Origin: Pectinophora gossypiella
Lineage: Eukaryota; Arthropoda; Insecta; Lepidoptera; Gelechiidae
NCBI RefSeq assembly: GCF_024362695.1
Contig: NC_065428.1
Span: forward strand, 9,676,895-9,740,894
Reading direction: 5' to 3'
Length of the DNA: 64,000 nucleotides
The translations under genes were made by a program, and so were the position numbers. Below, piece by piece: positions 40,881 to 50,166 of this stretch. Below the pieces are notes generated by a model. The model ran no database searches. It saw nothing but the letters and a program-made list of their open reading frames with translations, and was not told the origin of the DNA. Numbering within the stretch: the stretch's first letter is position 1; the number at the start of each line of letters is the position of its first letter.

Positions 40881-40976
40881 CTGAGCGGTGAACGCCGGAA
40901 TTGTTACAGCACATGCTATGAGCGACGGTGCGAGGTTTTCGTTTAGAAATCTCTTCAAAAACCAAAGTAATGAACT
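40881..40976 (-). CDS. Candidate internal exon of an unidentified host gene
   Basis: On the minus strand a pyrimidine-rich TTGTTTTGTTTTCAG acceptor precedes 96 bases (32 whole codons, phase 0), followed by CAG|GTAAGTAA, a near-ideal donor. The frame is open and reads SSLLWFLKRFLNENLAPSLI, then ACAVTIPAFTAQ: a hydrophobic segment compatible with a membrane span. It is GC-richer than its flanks and not part of any repeat seen here. I do not recognise the protein family. The flanking exons were not found, so introns would extend far on both sides, through the repeat patchwork. A chance ORF with good splice signals is the alternative. Confidence 0.5.
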
Positions 40977-41010
40977 CTGAAAACAAAACAATATTTAAGT
41001 ATTACACATA

Positions 41011-41285
41011 AGATAAGATTCTTTATTTGCCATAAATGGACTGTGACAGATGTTACAAAAAAATATAGTTTACCGTGCATTTAAATTACATAAATCATGC
41101 AAAATTTATAAAATTTAAAATATAAAAGAGTCAATACAAAGGTCCTATTATGAAATTAGCTGTTGTACAGATTTAAATAAATCTCATTAAATTAATTCAC
41201 ATAAACCAAATTCAAATTAATAAAAGTCAATAAAAATTATAGAAAACTAATAAATATAACAAAATTATTTTTCATTCAACAACGC
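41011..41285 (-). repeat. LINE-P 3' UTR, minus strand
   Basis: Reverse-orientation counterpart of 15833-16105 (AGATTCTTTATTTGCCATAA; GGTCCTATTATGAAATTAGC). Confidence 0.72.
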
Positions 41286-41649
41286 AAAAAAGCAATAAAG
41301 TACTTATAAGACAGTTACGACTTCCGTTCATGAAGTAAATGCCCTAAAATAGCATCACACCTGTGTTTCCGACGGGGTAGGCAGGGGTGACTCGTATATA
41401 GGTACACTAAACCTACTCTTCGCTTGCTATAAGTCCCATATAATAGGGGACGAGGCAAGCGTTCTACCAACTGGACTACTAATACACGCACCGTATTACA
41501 TCGCCCGTGTCAGCGCACACGTCATCAACGCCCCAGTTTGGTTCTATCGTCGCCGCCATATATTACCCGTGTAGCCGCCACTCTATGTTAACATGATACA
41601 CACACGAGGAAGTATACATTATTACATACCTGCGATCGAAGTATAGTGA
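41286..41649. other. Scraps of repeat T and SINE-4
   Basis: 41425-41455 resembles repeat T and 41453-41485 a SINE-4 head (minus). The rest is unassigned. Confidence 0.4.
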
Positions 41650-41970
41650 AGCTCTAGTAGCCCAGATGGTGGAACGCTTGCCTCTCACTATGAAGTCAAA
41701 AGTTCGAAACCAGGACAGGCCTAAACCAATGATTGTCGAATTTGTTTTCGAATTCATGTCTGGATCATAAATGATTATCACGTGCTCAGCGGTAAAGGAA
41801 AACATCGTGAGGAAACCCACATTCCCGAGAAATGCATTTTCGGAGGTATGTGATCTAACCTGTATTGGGCTGGTTTTCCCTTCGCGGGTTGGAAGGTCAC
41901 ACAGACAGTCGATTCTGTAGAAAACCGGACCTGTCAAATCTTCAGGTTAGGTAATCGGACCCTGTGGAAA
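41650..41970 (+). repeat. SINE-4 full-length copy
   Basis: Head GCTCTAGTAGCCCAGATGG, B-box position AGTTCGAAACC, body CACGTGCTCAGCGGTAAAGG, tail GACCCTGTGGAAACGGG. Confidence 0.9.
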
Positions 41971-42082
41971 CGGGAAAATATTGATTCTCTTAATAATGAG
42001 TGTAAGATGTAATTGTGCCTGTAATTGTGTAATAAAAAAGGCCGTCATTATGACCCAAAAACAAAGATAAAAGGTGCATATG

Positions 42083-42155
42083 TCTCAAATCCATGAAATT
42101 AGAAGTTTAAACGAAGGAAAAACTGTACAGCGCCATCTATATTGTTTTCGAGGAA
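42083..42155 (+). repeat. Repeat X, second copy
   Basis: ATCCATGAAATTAGAAGTTT and ACAGCGCCATCTATATT match 39330-39395. Class unknown. Confidence 0.55.
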
Positions 42156-42202
42156 CTTAGCTTGGAAAGTTCCTTCATTGGGAGAAAAAAAAACATATAA
42201 CT

Positions 42203-42452
42203 CTTCTTCTATCGTGTGGGTTGTGAGGTGGATTACAAACCTCATCAACCCTGGTGTCAGGGTTACTATTGAGCCGCCAAAGGCCCCTGACATGACTTAT
42301 GTAACGACTACGCACGTACATCAGTAAGTAGCAACCGGTACCAACGGCTTAACGTGCCTACCGAAGCACTAATCATCTTACTTTCGGAAAATCAGGTGAT
42401 CAGCCTGTGATGTCCTAACCAAACTAGGGTTCACAAAGTGATTTTTGTGATA
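42203..42452 (-). repeat. SINE-2 copy, head missing
   Basis: Tail CACACGATAGAAGAAGAG, body and core are intact. It stops at the ATCACAAAAATCACTTTG block before the B box. Confidence 0.88.
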
Positions 42453-43041
42453 CATACAACACACATACACAGAGTTTTGTGTAACATATAACTGTTCAAA
42501 GAGAACAGGTTACCACCACCACCATCACCATAACCACCACTTTGTTTATTTTACCACTTTTTGTATTTTATGTGTTCTCGCAAATAAATTGATTTGATTT
42601 GATTTATTTGCAGTAGTTCGTAACAGGTCCAGGCTATTACTTGTTACTTTTACCCGTTCCGATAAATACGCCTCAAATCTAAAATGAGTATTCTATTCTT
42701 CCAGAACTAGTAGTATACGAACTCGTAGACGTCGCAAGTAGATTTCGTAACAAATAGCTGAAATAAAGCGAGAGCTTTGTGCCTGCATCAGCCTCCAATA
42801 TCTCAAACAGCCGATTCTTGTTCAGGTTTATTTTACTTTATTTTTTTTTATTTAAGGAAAACAAAGGAAGGAAGGTTTAGGATTTAAGGAAGGTTTACGT
42901 AGGTACTTGTTACAAGCAAACTATATTGACAAAAATATTCACTTTGAACCATCGACAAGAAAAGGAAGACTTACACTGAAATCACGAAAGCGCCTTTTTG
43001 AAAAATCGGACTATTGTGATTTCTTCAACAAATTCTTTTTT
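42453..43041. other. Unassigned, with one LINE tail
   Basis: 42570-42605 ends CAAATAAATTGATTTGATTT, a (TTTGA)n LINE tail. The 65-codon frame at 42907 runs into SINE-2 and is not a gene. Confidence 0.45.
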
Positions 43042-43330
43042 CCCCGGGTCCCGGGTTTGAATCCCGGTAGGGACAAATCACAAAAAACACTTTGTGATCC
43101 CTAGTTTGGTTAGGACATTACAGGCTGATCACCTGATTTTCCAACAAGTAAAACGTTCCGTGCTTCGGAAGGCACGTTAAGCCGTTAGTCCCGGTTACTA
43201 CTTACTAATGTAAGTACGTAGTCGTTACATGAGTCATGTCAGGGGCCTTTGGCCGCTCAGTAATAACCTTGACAAAAGGGTTGATGGGGTTGGTAATTCA
43301 ACTCACAATCCACACGATTAGAAGAAGAAA
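43042..43330 (+). repeat. SINE-2 copy, A box missing
   Basis: Starts at the B box (GGTTTGAATCC) and continues to CACACGATTAGAAGAAG. Core CCGTGCTTCGGAAGGCACG is intact. Confidence 0.88.
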
Positions 43331-43344
43331 TCCTTCTTCTGTGC

Positions 43345-43465
43345 CTTCTGTGCCTGGTTAATGTTTATAGGCTTGCCCCCTAGTACCTGGCATTCAAACT
43401 TAGATGGCAAAGAGTGGGTATGTATACTGCATGCCTCTTTCTACCCATTCTGGGATACACACATA
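43345..43465 (+). repeat. Repeat T copy
   Basis: GCCTGGTTAATGTTTATAGG, AAAGAGTGGGTATG and TTTCTACCCATTCTGGG. Confidence 0.6.
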
Positions 43466-44468
43466 TGTAACCGTTAGAAGTTCTATAAACTACTCCAAAA
43501 CATACGTAAGCAGTAGTAGAATTGGGAAGTAGTCGGCAACACGGGAATAATATCTCGACGCTCTTACGTGGGGGTACAAACGAGAATTTAATTTTTTTTC
43601 GCGTCTCGGAAGGTGTACTAATGCATGTCCGTTTAGTGTGGAGGTGGCTTTTAGCACTACATAATATAAAACAAAGTCGCTTTTCCTGTCCCTATATCCC
43701 TGTGTACGCTTAAATCTTTAAAATTACGCAACGGATTTTGATGCGATTTCTTTTAATAGATAGAGAGATTCTAGTGGAAGGTTTATATGTAATTATAAAA
43801 ACATCCATGAAATAGCGGAGAAATACTGTTATTTTTGAGGTTTTTAATGTGATGTAAATAATTTCATTTTTTTCTCAGCATTGCACCCGAGCGAAGCCAA
43901 AAAAAAGTAAAAAGTAAAAAAGTGTCCGTGACGCATTTCGTCACAAGCGACAGCGTGAGTATTCACTCCTCGTCGGCTACAGACTATTTATAACCGGGAA
44001 CAAATCCCGGGCATCATTATATCCATCTTTAAACGTATATCAGGAATTGCTGAGAGTTGCATTATTAATGACTTACAGCTCTACCCATCCCGATAGGCTT
44101 TGCGAGCGTGATGTTACTAAATACGTATTTTTTAATCTTCCATCTCCATACTAGCCGTGCCTTTAAACCATCTCAACCGTTACTCCGTAACAGCGTAACG
44201 CGTAGCACGTCTACGGCGTAGCATTATTAAAACACTGATGTTTTACAAACGCACATTTGATTGGACAAAACGTAAGCCTTAAAAAACCTTGTTAGAATGA
44301 TTCCAGTGATATATAGGCACATTAGGCTTTCCAAGAAATTATATTAAGTTTTCTCGGAATGGAGTTATGAGATTTTTTTCATATTATGTGGTTTCTTATG
44401 TGCTTTTTTTTTCGATAGGAGATTTGTTTTGATACATTTTGGTAAATGTGTATTATTACTATTTAGTA
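43466..44468. other. Unassigned; possible Helitron-like repeat end
   Basis: 43710-43900 (AAATTACGCAACGGATTTTG, AATAGCGGAGAAATACTG, GCATTGCACCCGAGCGAAGC) resembles an abundant lepidopteran interspersed repeat I remember, perhaps Helitron-related. There is one copy here, so this is memory-based. No gene seen. Confidence 0.35.
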
Positions 44469-44536
44469 GAGCTTTAGTAGCACAGTTGGAAGAACGCTTG
44501 TCTCTCACTGTGACATCGCAGGTTCGAATTCATATT

Positions 44537-44618
<82 letters not shown>
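44469..44618 (+). repeat. SINE-4 head running into a (CA)n microsatellite
   Basis: GCTTTAGTAGCACAGTTGG and GGTTCGAATTC are present. The body is replaced from 44537 by ~38 CA units. Confidence 0.85.
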
Positions 44619-44621
<3 letters not shown>

Positions 44622-44867
44622 GTAATTAGATAAGATAAAAATACACTTTGTAAATAAAATGTAAAAATAAAACTATGCCACTCAGATTATTAGATGTAAT
44701 TCTTTTATACAGGGTATATTGCTCGAAGGTTATTTTGCATAACAGAATAACAGATCCAATCGGCCTTTCCATCTATCAGAGTATCTAGTGGTCTCTGCCA
44801 AGGGCATAGAGTAGAGAGTTATAGACGAGACATGAGCCTTATCAGAGACCTTTGGCAAGGGTTGCTG

Positions 44868-45012
44868 GGGTTGGTCATCCACCTCACAACCCACACGATA
44901 GCAGTTTGAATTGAATTGCAGAAGCAATATTGCAATTTGCGCATATAAAAGTAAGTGCGCCATGCAAACAAATGTCAAATAGCAATATTGTTTTTTTTTA
45001 TGAATTGCTTCA
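44868..45012. repeat. SINE-2 tail scrap followed by MITE-4
   Basis: 44868-44904 is SINE-2 3' end. 44908-45012 is a diverged MITE-4 (GCAATATTGCAATTTG, GTCAAATAGCAATATTG). Short ATAAC repeats follow. Confidence 0.65.
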
Positions 45013-45042
45013 ATATAATAACATAACATAACATAATATTGG

Positions 45043-45345
45043 TGCTAATTCCTGTAAATACCACCTAATTTTATTTTAAGTTATATCTGTCATTTTCTTA
45101 TCCGCCGAAAAGGAAAGGGACGGGTAATTGACAAGCATAAAATTTATGGAACACACGTCAATTTTAAGCACAAATCTAAACCAACCGTCTAAAAATTTTA
45201 CATCAGTCAATAACCCGACACATTCATTTACTCATTCTTCCTAAAATTAAGAGCTGTGAATCATCCGTCCCTTTCCTTTTCGACGGATATGAAAATGACG
45301 GATATAACTTAAAATAAAATTAGGCGGTGTTTGCAGGAATCGGGG
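45043..45345. mobile_element. MITE-5, second copy
   Basis: GCTAATTCCTGTAAATACCA at left; inverted right end CCCGATTCCTGCAAACACCG. Inner CCGAAAAGGAAAGGGACGG and CGTCCCTTTCCTTTTCGACGG. Confidence 0.78.
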
Positions 45346-45359
45346 CCATTGTATTACCT

Positions 45360-45478
45360 ATTTTATTTCATATTTTATATCATTTTATTGTATAATTTTA
45401 TTTTATTGTATCTTTTATTTTTGTATATGGGTTTTTTATGCCTGAAATAAATGACTTATTATTATTATTATTATTATA
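45360..45478 (+). repeat. LINE 3' UTR with (TTA)n tail
   Basis: TTTTTTATGCCTGAAATAAATG followed by ATT repeats. No coding part. Confidence 0.6.
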
Positions 45479-45799
45479 TAGCCTTTTTAACCCCGCTAAT
45501 GATTAGTCCGCTCTCCATTTAAGTAGTCTTAATCTTTTTGAAGAGGATGCAATTCCTTCCTCAATGCATTAAGTAAGGTTTTTATTGAAGGAAGGAAAAA
45601 AAATACATACTTTTTTAAGGTTGTAGGTGTAATGGGGTCTTACACCTAGCAAATAAAGAATAAATCGCGTAGTGAAATGAATTGTAATTGTCATTTTCGG
45701 GATATCTAATTATATATACAAAATGTCTACGCAACTAGTGGTAGGTTTGCACATTATAAACTTATTATCTATCAATTAAAAAAGGACAATTTAAAGTAA
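45479..45799. other. Unassigned AT-rich flank of the large LINE
   Basis: No recognised feature. The LINE's 5' boundary lies in or just after this stretch; I could not find a target duplication to fix it. Confidence 0.45.
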
Positions 45800-45994
45800 A
45801 ATATGCAGTACGCGCATGCGCGGCGCAATCGTTCCTCTCGCGGCGTCGAAGAGTGCGGACGTGCGCGGAGCGCGCCGCTACAAGGTTTACGCGGTTATTA
45901 TTATAATTAAAACACATAACACCGTGTTTAGTACAATTGTCCAAACCATTTACCCCAATTACATTTACCACAAGCATCAACTTCACACCACCAC

Positions 45995-46482
45995 TTGTTT
46001 AATACGGGGCAACATCTATTGAACGAAATTAATACTTGTACCGTAACGTTAGAAAACCAAACAAAAAAATATGAGTGTGAAATTGATCAGCTCCAGGCAC
46101 AGATAAAAAAACTGACAAAATCCTTAGAAAATATGACACTGGACTACGAAGTAGCTCAGAAAACTATTCGAAAGCACGAGCTGGCCGCTGATGAGTTAGT
46201 GAATTTGAGTTTTCACAACGCGGAACGCTTCGATTCACTAATTAATCGTCAGTATAGTTGCAATCATTCATCCTCGCAGACTGAGCGGCCTGCTCGTGTT
46301 TCCGAGTCCTCCCCGCTGTCCGCGCCCGCGCCGGCCCATAAGCTGGTACCGGCGGCGCAGGACTTGCTCCTCACACCAATTGTTAATGACAATAATACGT
46401 CCTTCTCGTCGGCGACCGGGCAGGCGGCGCCCGCGCCGGTAAACAAAGCGCAAAATATTATTATGTTTAGTGACGAAATTGG
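45995..46482 (+). CDS. LINE ORF1, N-terminal part (interrupted)
   Basis: The frame is open from 45932 but has no ATG before 46133; 45995 is a TTG. Residues about 10-60 from 45995 are charged and heptad-like (DQLQAQIKKLTKSLENMTLD), a probable coiled coil for ORF1 oligomerisation. A Ser/Pro/Ala-rich linker follows, then IIMFSDEIG, at the position where SGNH hydrolases carry the GDS-type nucleophile block. The RTE insertion begins at 46483. The same frame resumes at 49624. ORF1 proteins of this class are thought to bind element RNA. Confidence 0.82.
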
Positions 46483-49400
46483 AGGGGATGTAAGGGGCTC
46501 CAAACGACACCTTTCGGAGCCCAAGCCAACCTCGCCTGCACGCGGTACATCCTGCTATTCAACGAAAGAGGCTCTGGCGACCCACCAACACGCACTGGAC
46601 CAGCGCGGTGGGCTTATGGTCCAAACCCCCCCCAATATGACCTCAACACATAAAAAACGGCCCCCAGTCCCCGGCAGCCCCGTTGTCCGTGGCTACGGTA
46701 GCGGCTACGGTAACGGCGGGGCAGGGGGTGCGAAGAATCTCCGGGCTGGATTCGGCTACCACCAACGACGACTGTACCTGGCAACATACAACACGTGCAC
46801 ACTGAGGACCGACGAGAAGCTTACCGAGTTGGAAGAATCTATCAGCAGGTTACACTGGGATGTCATCGGGTTGTCTGAAGTCCGAAGAAAGGGCGAGGAC
46901 ACGATAACTCTGGGCTCCGGTAACTTGCTGTACTTCCGGGAGGGCGAACAACTGTCCATGGGTGGTGTCGGGTTTATCGTCCACAAGTCCCTAGTCAACA
47001 ACGTGTTGACCATCGGTAGTGTTTCGAGCAGGGTAGCGTACCTGGTACTCAGAATATCATCGCGATATTCGCTGACTGTCATCCAGGTATACGCTCCGAC
47101 CTCGGGACACCATGATGACGAAGTGGAGACTATGTATGAGGAGATTTCTAAAGCCATGCATAGCCATAAAAGCCACTACACGATTGTGATGGGGGACTTT
47201 AATGCACAGTTGGGGAAACGTTGCGGTAACGAGCTGAGAGTGGGGCAATTTGGATTTGGGGTCCGGAACACCAGAGGCGGGATGCTTGCGGACTTTATGG
47301 AGAAGGAGAACCTCTATATGATGAACTCCTTCTTCAGGAAGCCCGCGACCCGCAAATGGACCTGGATAAGTCCCAATGGCAGGTATAAAAATGAGATCGA
47401 TTTTATCATGTCGACGAAAAAGCACATATTCAATGATGTCTCTGTGATCAATGCCGTTAAGACGGGAAGCGATCACCGCATGGTAAGAGGCACATTGAAT
47501 ATCAATATCAAGCTAGAAAGATCGCGACTGATAAAATCCACGCTCCGACCGGCGCCAGCCCAGATCCAAAACCCCGAGCGCTTTCAGCTCGAGCTTCAAA
47601 ACCGCTTCGAGTACCTTGAGAACTGCGCAGACGTGGACGATATAAACGACCTGATGGTGGATGCTGTCCGCACGGTAGGTTCTAAACACTTTAGAACCCG
47701 CCGTACCAAAACGCAGAAACTCTCCGCACACACACTCGAACTCATGGATAAGAGACACGAAATGAGGCTGCAGGACTCAGCGGATGTCGTACGTTATAGA
47801 CAACTTAATAGACAGATCTCGAAGTCTTTGACGAGCGACCTTCGCCAATTTAATACTAAACGTATTAAAGAGGCTATAGAGCGGAACAAGGGCTCCAAGG
47901 TGTTCGCAAAAGATCTGTCTATTGGGCAAAGTCAACTAGCGAGACTGAAAACTGAGGACGGCAGAATCATTTCGTCGACTCCAGAAATCCTGAGAGAGAT
48001 TGAGAGTTTCTATAGACAGCTATATTCCACGAAAACATCAGGCGAAAGCATGGCTCGAGACCCTCGAGCCAAGCTTACCCGACACTACACTGAAGATATC
48101 CCGGACGTCAGCCTGTACGAGATTAGGATGGCCCTCAAACAACTCAAAAACAACAAAGCGGCAGGAGATGACGGAATCACAGCAGAACTTCTGAGAGCGG
48201 GCGGAACGCCAATACTTAAAGTCCTCCAGAGGCTCTTCAATTCCGTCATATTTCAGGGCAAAACGCCGAGGGCATGGAGCGGAAGCGAGGTGATCTTGTT
48301 CTTCAAGAAAGGGGATAAAGCCCTACTGAAGAACTACAGACCTATCTCGCTTCTGAGCCATGTCTACAAGTTGTTTTCGAGGGTCATTACGAATCGTCTC
48401 GCTTGCAGGTTTGACGACTTCCAGCCTCCCGAACAAGCCGGTTTCCGAAAAGGCTTTAGCACCATAGACCACATCCATACGCTGCGGCAGGTTATACAGA
48501 AGACCGAAGAGTATAATTTGCCACTTTGCTTGGCGTTTGTGGACTATGAGAAAGCCTTTGATTCGATCGAGACCTGGGCTGTGTTGCAGTCTCTTCAGAG
48601 GTGCCAAGTGGACCATAGGTACATCGAAGTGCTAAGGGACCTCTACCAAAATGCCACTATGTCAGTTCGAGTACAGAACCAGAGCTCTAATCCGATCCAA
48701 CTGCAGCGAGGAGTGAGACAGGGAGATGTCATCTCTCCGAAACTGTTCACTGCTGCATTGGAGGATATTTTTAAGCTTCTGGACTGGAAAGGATTTGGCA
48801 TCAACATCAACGGCGAGTACCTGACGCACCTTCGATTTGCCGATGATATAGTCCTAATGGCTGAGACCCTGGAAGACCTGAACACCATGCTCGAGCATCT
48901 CAGTAACGCATCCCAACGAGTGGGTCTTAGCATGAACATGGCAAAGACAAAAATTATGTCCAACGACCATGTCGCACCCACTCCAGTTCAGGTTGGGAAC
49001 GTTACACTCGAAGTTGTAGACCAGTACATTTACCTAGGACAAATAATCCAGTTAGGTAAGTCCAACTTCGAGAAAGAGATCTCTCGTCGGATCCAACTCG
49101 GATGGGCAGCGTTCGGGAAGCTGCGGAATATCTTCTCGTCCAGAATACCTCAGTGTCTCAAGACGAAAGTCTTTGACCAGTGCGTGTTGCCAGTGATGAC
49201 CTACGGCAGTGAGACGTGGCCGCTTACTATGGGTCTCGTGAGGAGGCTCGGTGTCGCTCAGCGGGCAATGGAGAGAGCTATGCTCGGTATTTCCCTGCTG
49301 GATCGAATCAGAAATGAGGAGATCCGCAGGAGAACTAAAGTCACCGACATAGCTCGGAGAATTGCAAAGCTGAAGTGGCAGTGGGCAGGACACATAGCGA

Positions 49401-49610
49401 GGAGAACCGATGGCCGATGGGGCGGAAAGGTTCTGGAGTGGCGACCACGTGTCGGACGACGCTCAGTGGGTAGGCCCGCTACAAGGTGGACCGACGATCT
49501 GGTGAAGGTCGCGGGAAGCCGCTGGATGCGGGCAGCGCAGGACCGATCGTCGTGGAGATCCTTGGGGGAGGCCTATGCCCAGCAGTGGGCGTCATACGGC
49601 TGATGATGAT
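46483..49610 (+). mobile_element. Full-length RTE-type LINE inserted in ORF1
   Basis: 3128 bp between two copies of GTGACGAAATTGG (46470-46482 and 49611-49623), a perfect 13-bp target-site duplication. Short 5' UTR (133 bp to the first ATG), one long ORF, and a TGATGATGAT tail whose first TGA is the stop codon, leaving essentially no 3' UTR. These are classic RTE-clade traits. No internal stop or frameshift, so the copy may be young. Confidence 0.95.
46616..49603 (+). CDS. RTE endonuclease/reverse transcriptase, 995 aa
   Basis: First own ATG at 46616 (MVQTPPNMTS). APE-type endonuclease: YNTCTLRTDEK, GLSEVRR, MGDFNAQLG and the terminal GSDHRM, all catalytic positions present (roughly residues 50-285). 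Reverse transcriptase: NYRPISLLS, AGFRKG, FVDYEKAFDS (first catalytic Asp), GVRQGDVISPKLF, RFADDIVLMA (catalytic DD) and YLGQI (roughly 480-860). A basic C-terminus follows (GRRSVGRPATRW) and the protein ends EAYAQQWASYG. The RTE ORF is in the same frame as the host LINE's ORF1, so the frame is open from 45932 and would give a 1202-residue fusion from 45995. The protein nicks target DNA and copies RNA from the nick. Probably functional as read; the fusion is an accident of insertion. Confidence 0.93.
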   Translation: MVQTPPNMTSTHKKRPPVPGSPVVRGYGSGYGNGGAGGAKNLRAGFGYHQRRLYLATYNTCTLRTDEKLTELEESISRLHWDVIGLSEVRRKGEDTITLGSGNLLYFREGEQLSMGGVGFIVHKSLVNNVLTIGSVSSRVAYLVLRISSRYSLTVIQVYAPTSGHHDDEVETMYEEISKAMHSHKSHYTIVMGDFNAQLGKRCGNELRVGQFGFGVRNTRGGMLADFMEKENLYMMNSFFRKPATRKWTWISPNGRYKNEIDFIMSTKKHIFNDVSVINAVKTGSDHRMVRGTLNINIKLERSRLIKSTLRPAPAQIQNPERFQLELQNRFEYLENCADVDDINDLMVDAVRTVGSKHFRTRRTKTQKLSAHTLELMDKRHEMRLQDSADVVRYRQLNRQISKSLTSDLRQFNTKRIKEAIERNKGSKVFAKDLSIGQSQLARLKTEDGRIISSTPEILREIESFYRQLYSTKTSGESMARDPRAKLTRHYTEDIPDVSLYEIRMALKQLKNNKAAGDDGITAELLRAGGTPILKVLQRLFNSVIFQGKTPRAWSGSEVILFFKKGDKALLKNYRPISLLSHVYKLFSRVITNRLACRFDDFQPPEQAGFRKGFSTIDHIHTLRQVIQKTEEYNLPLCLAFVDYEKAFDSIETWAVLQSLQRCQVDHRYIEVLRDLYQNATMSVRVQNQSSNPIQLQRGVRQGDVISPKLFTAALEDIFKLLDWKGFGININGEYLTHLRFADDIVLMAETLEDLNTMLEHLSNASQRVGLSMNMAKTKIMSNDHVAPTPVQVGNVTLEVVDQYIYLGQIIQLGKSNFEKEISRRIQLGWAAFGKLRNIFSSRIPQCLKTKVFDQCVLPVMTYGSETWPLTMGLVRRLGVAQRAMERAMLGISLLDRIRNEEIRRRTKVTDIARRIAKLKWQWAGHIARRTDGRWGGKVLEWRPRVGRRSVGRPATRWTDDLVKVAGSRWMRAAQDRSSWRSLGEAYAQQWASYG

Positions 49611-49623
49611 GTGACGAAATTGG

Positions 49624-50161
49624 CAAAACAATGGGTTTACAACTTAGCCATTTCTTGAGGCGGGCAGTAATTAATAATTGTATGCCGGGTGCCTCCTATT
49701 TAGACATTTTAAAAAGAATAATTTCTTATAATTTCTCGAAAAATAGTACAATCATAATCTTGGCCGGTAGGAGAGGTAACGCGAACAAAGAACTACTTTC
49801 CCATTATATTTCCTTACTTAACAGCCTACCGAATGTAGAACAAGTGATTTTGTTTGCATTGCCTTTCAGCCAAAGTCAGCTTAATTCCGAAAATAAGTTT
49901 AGGCATGATCTAAACCTGACATTGCATACTTTAGTATGCGATTATTATAATAAATTTCAGTTCATTGATACGAATTCCTATGTTAGGAATTTTTATTTGA
50001 CCAAAGGTAGATATTACTATCTATCTAACTTTTACAAAAGACAAATAGCGAAGTCGCTATCCTTTTTTTTTACAATAGAATCAGCCAATTCGTTGGCTTT
50101 TAACGCGTCTGCTCCTATTGAGCAGCCTATTTTTATTTCTGACATTTGTAATTTAAATTAA
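49624..50161 (+). CDS. LINE ORF1, C-terminal part (interrupted)
   Basis: Continues ORF1 in the same frame after the RTE (KTMGLQLSHFLRR...). NSTIIILAGRRGN occupies the place of the SGNH GxN block, and FYLTKGRYYYLSNFYKRQIA the place of the C-terminal Asp/His block. The usual catalytic residues are not all evident, so the fold is SGNH/GDSL-like but activity is doubtful. Counting from 45995 and skipping the RTE and one duplication copy, ORF1 is 341 codons with no frameshift. It ends TAA at 50159-50161, five bases before the ORF2 ATG. Confidence 0.8.
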
Positions 50162-50166
50162 ATTTA

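Noticed and set aside
45995..49603. Single 1202-residue host gene
   Set aside because: It is the first part of a LINE ORF1 running into an inserted RTE; the 13-bp duplication and the two motif sets show two elements.
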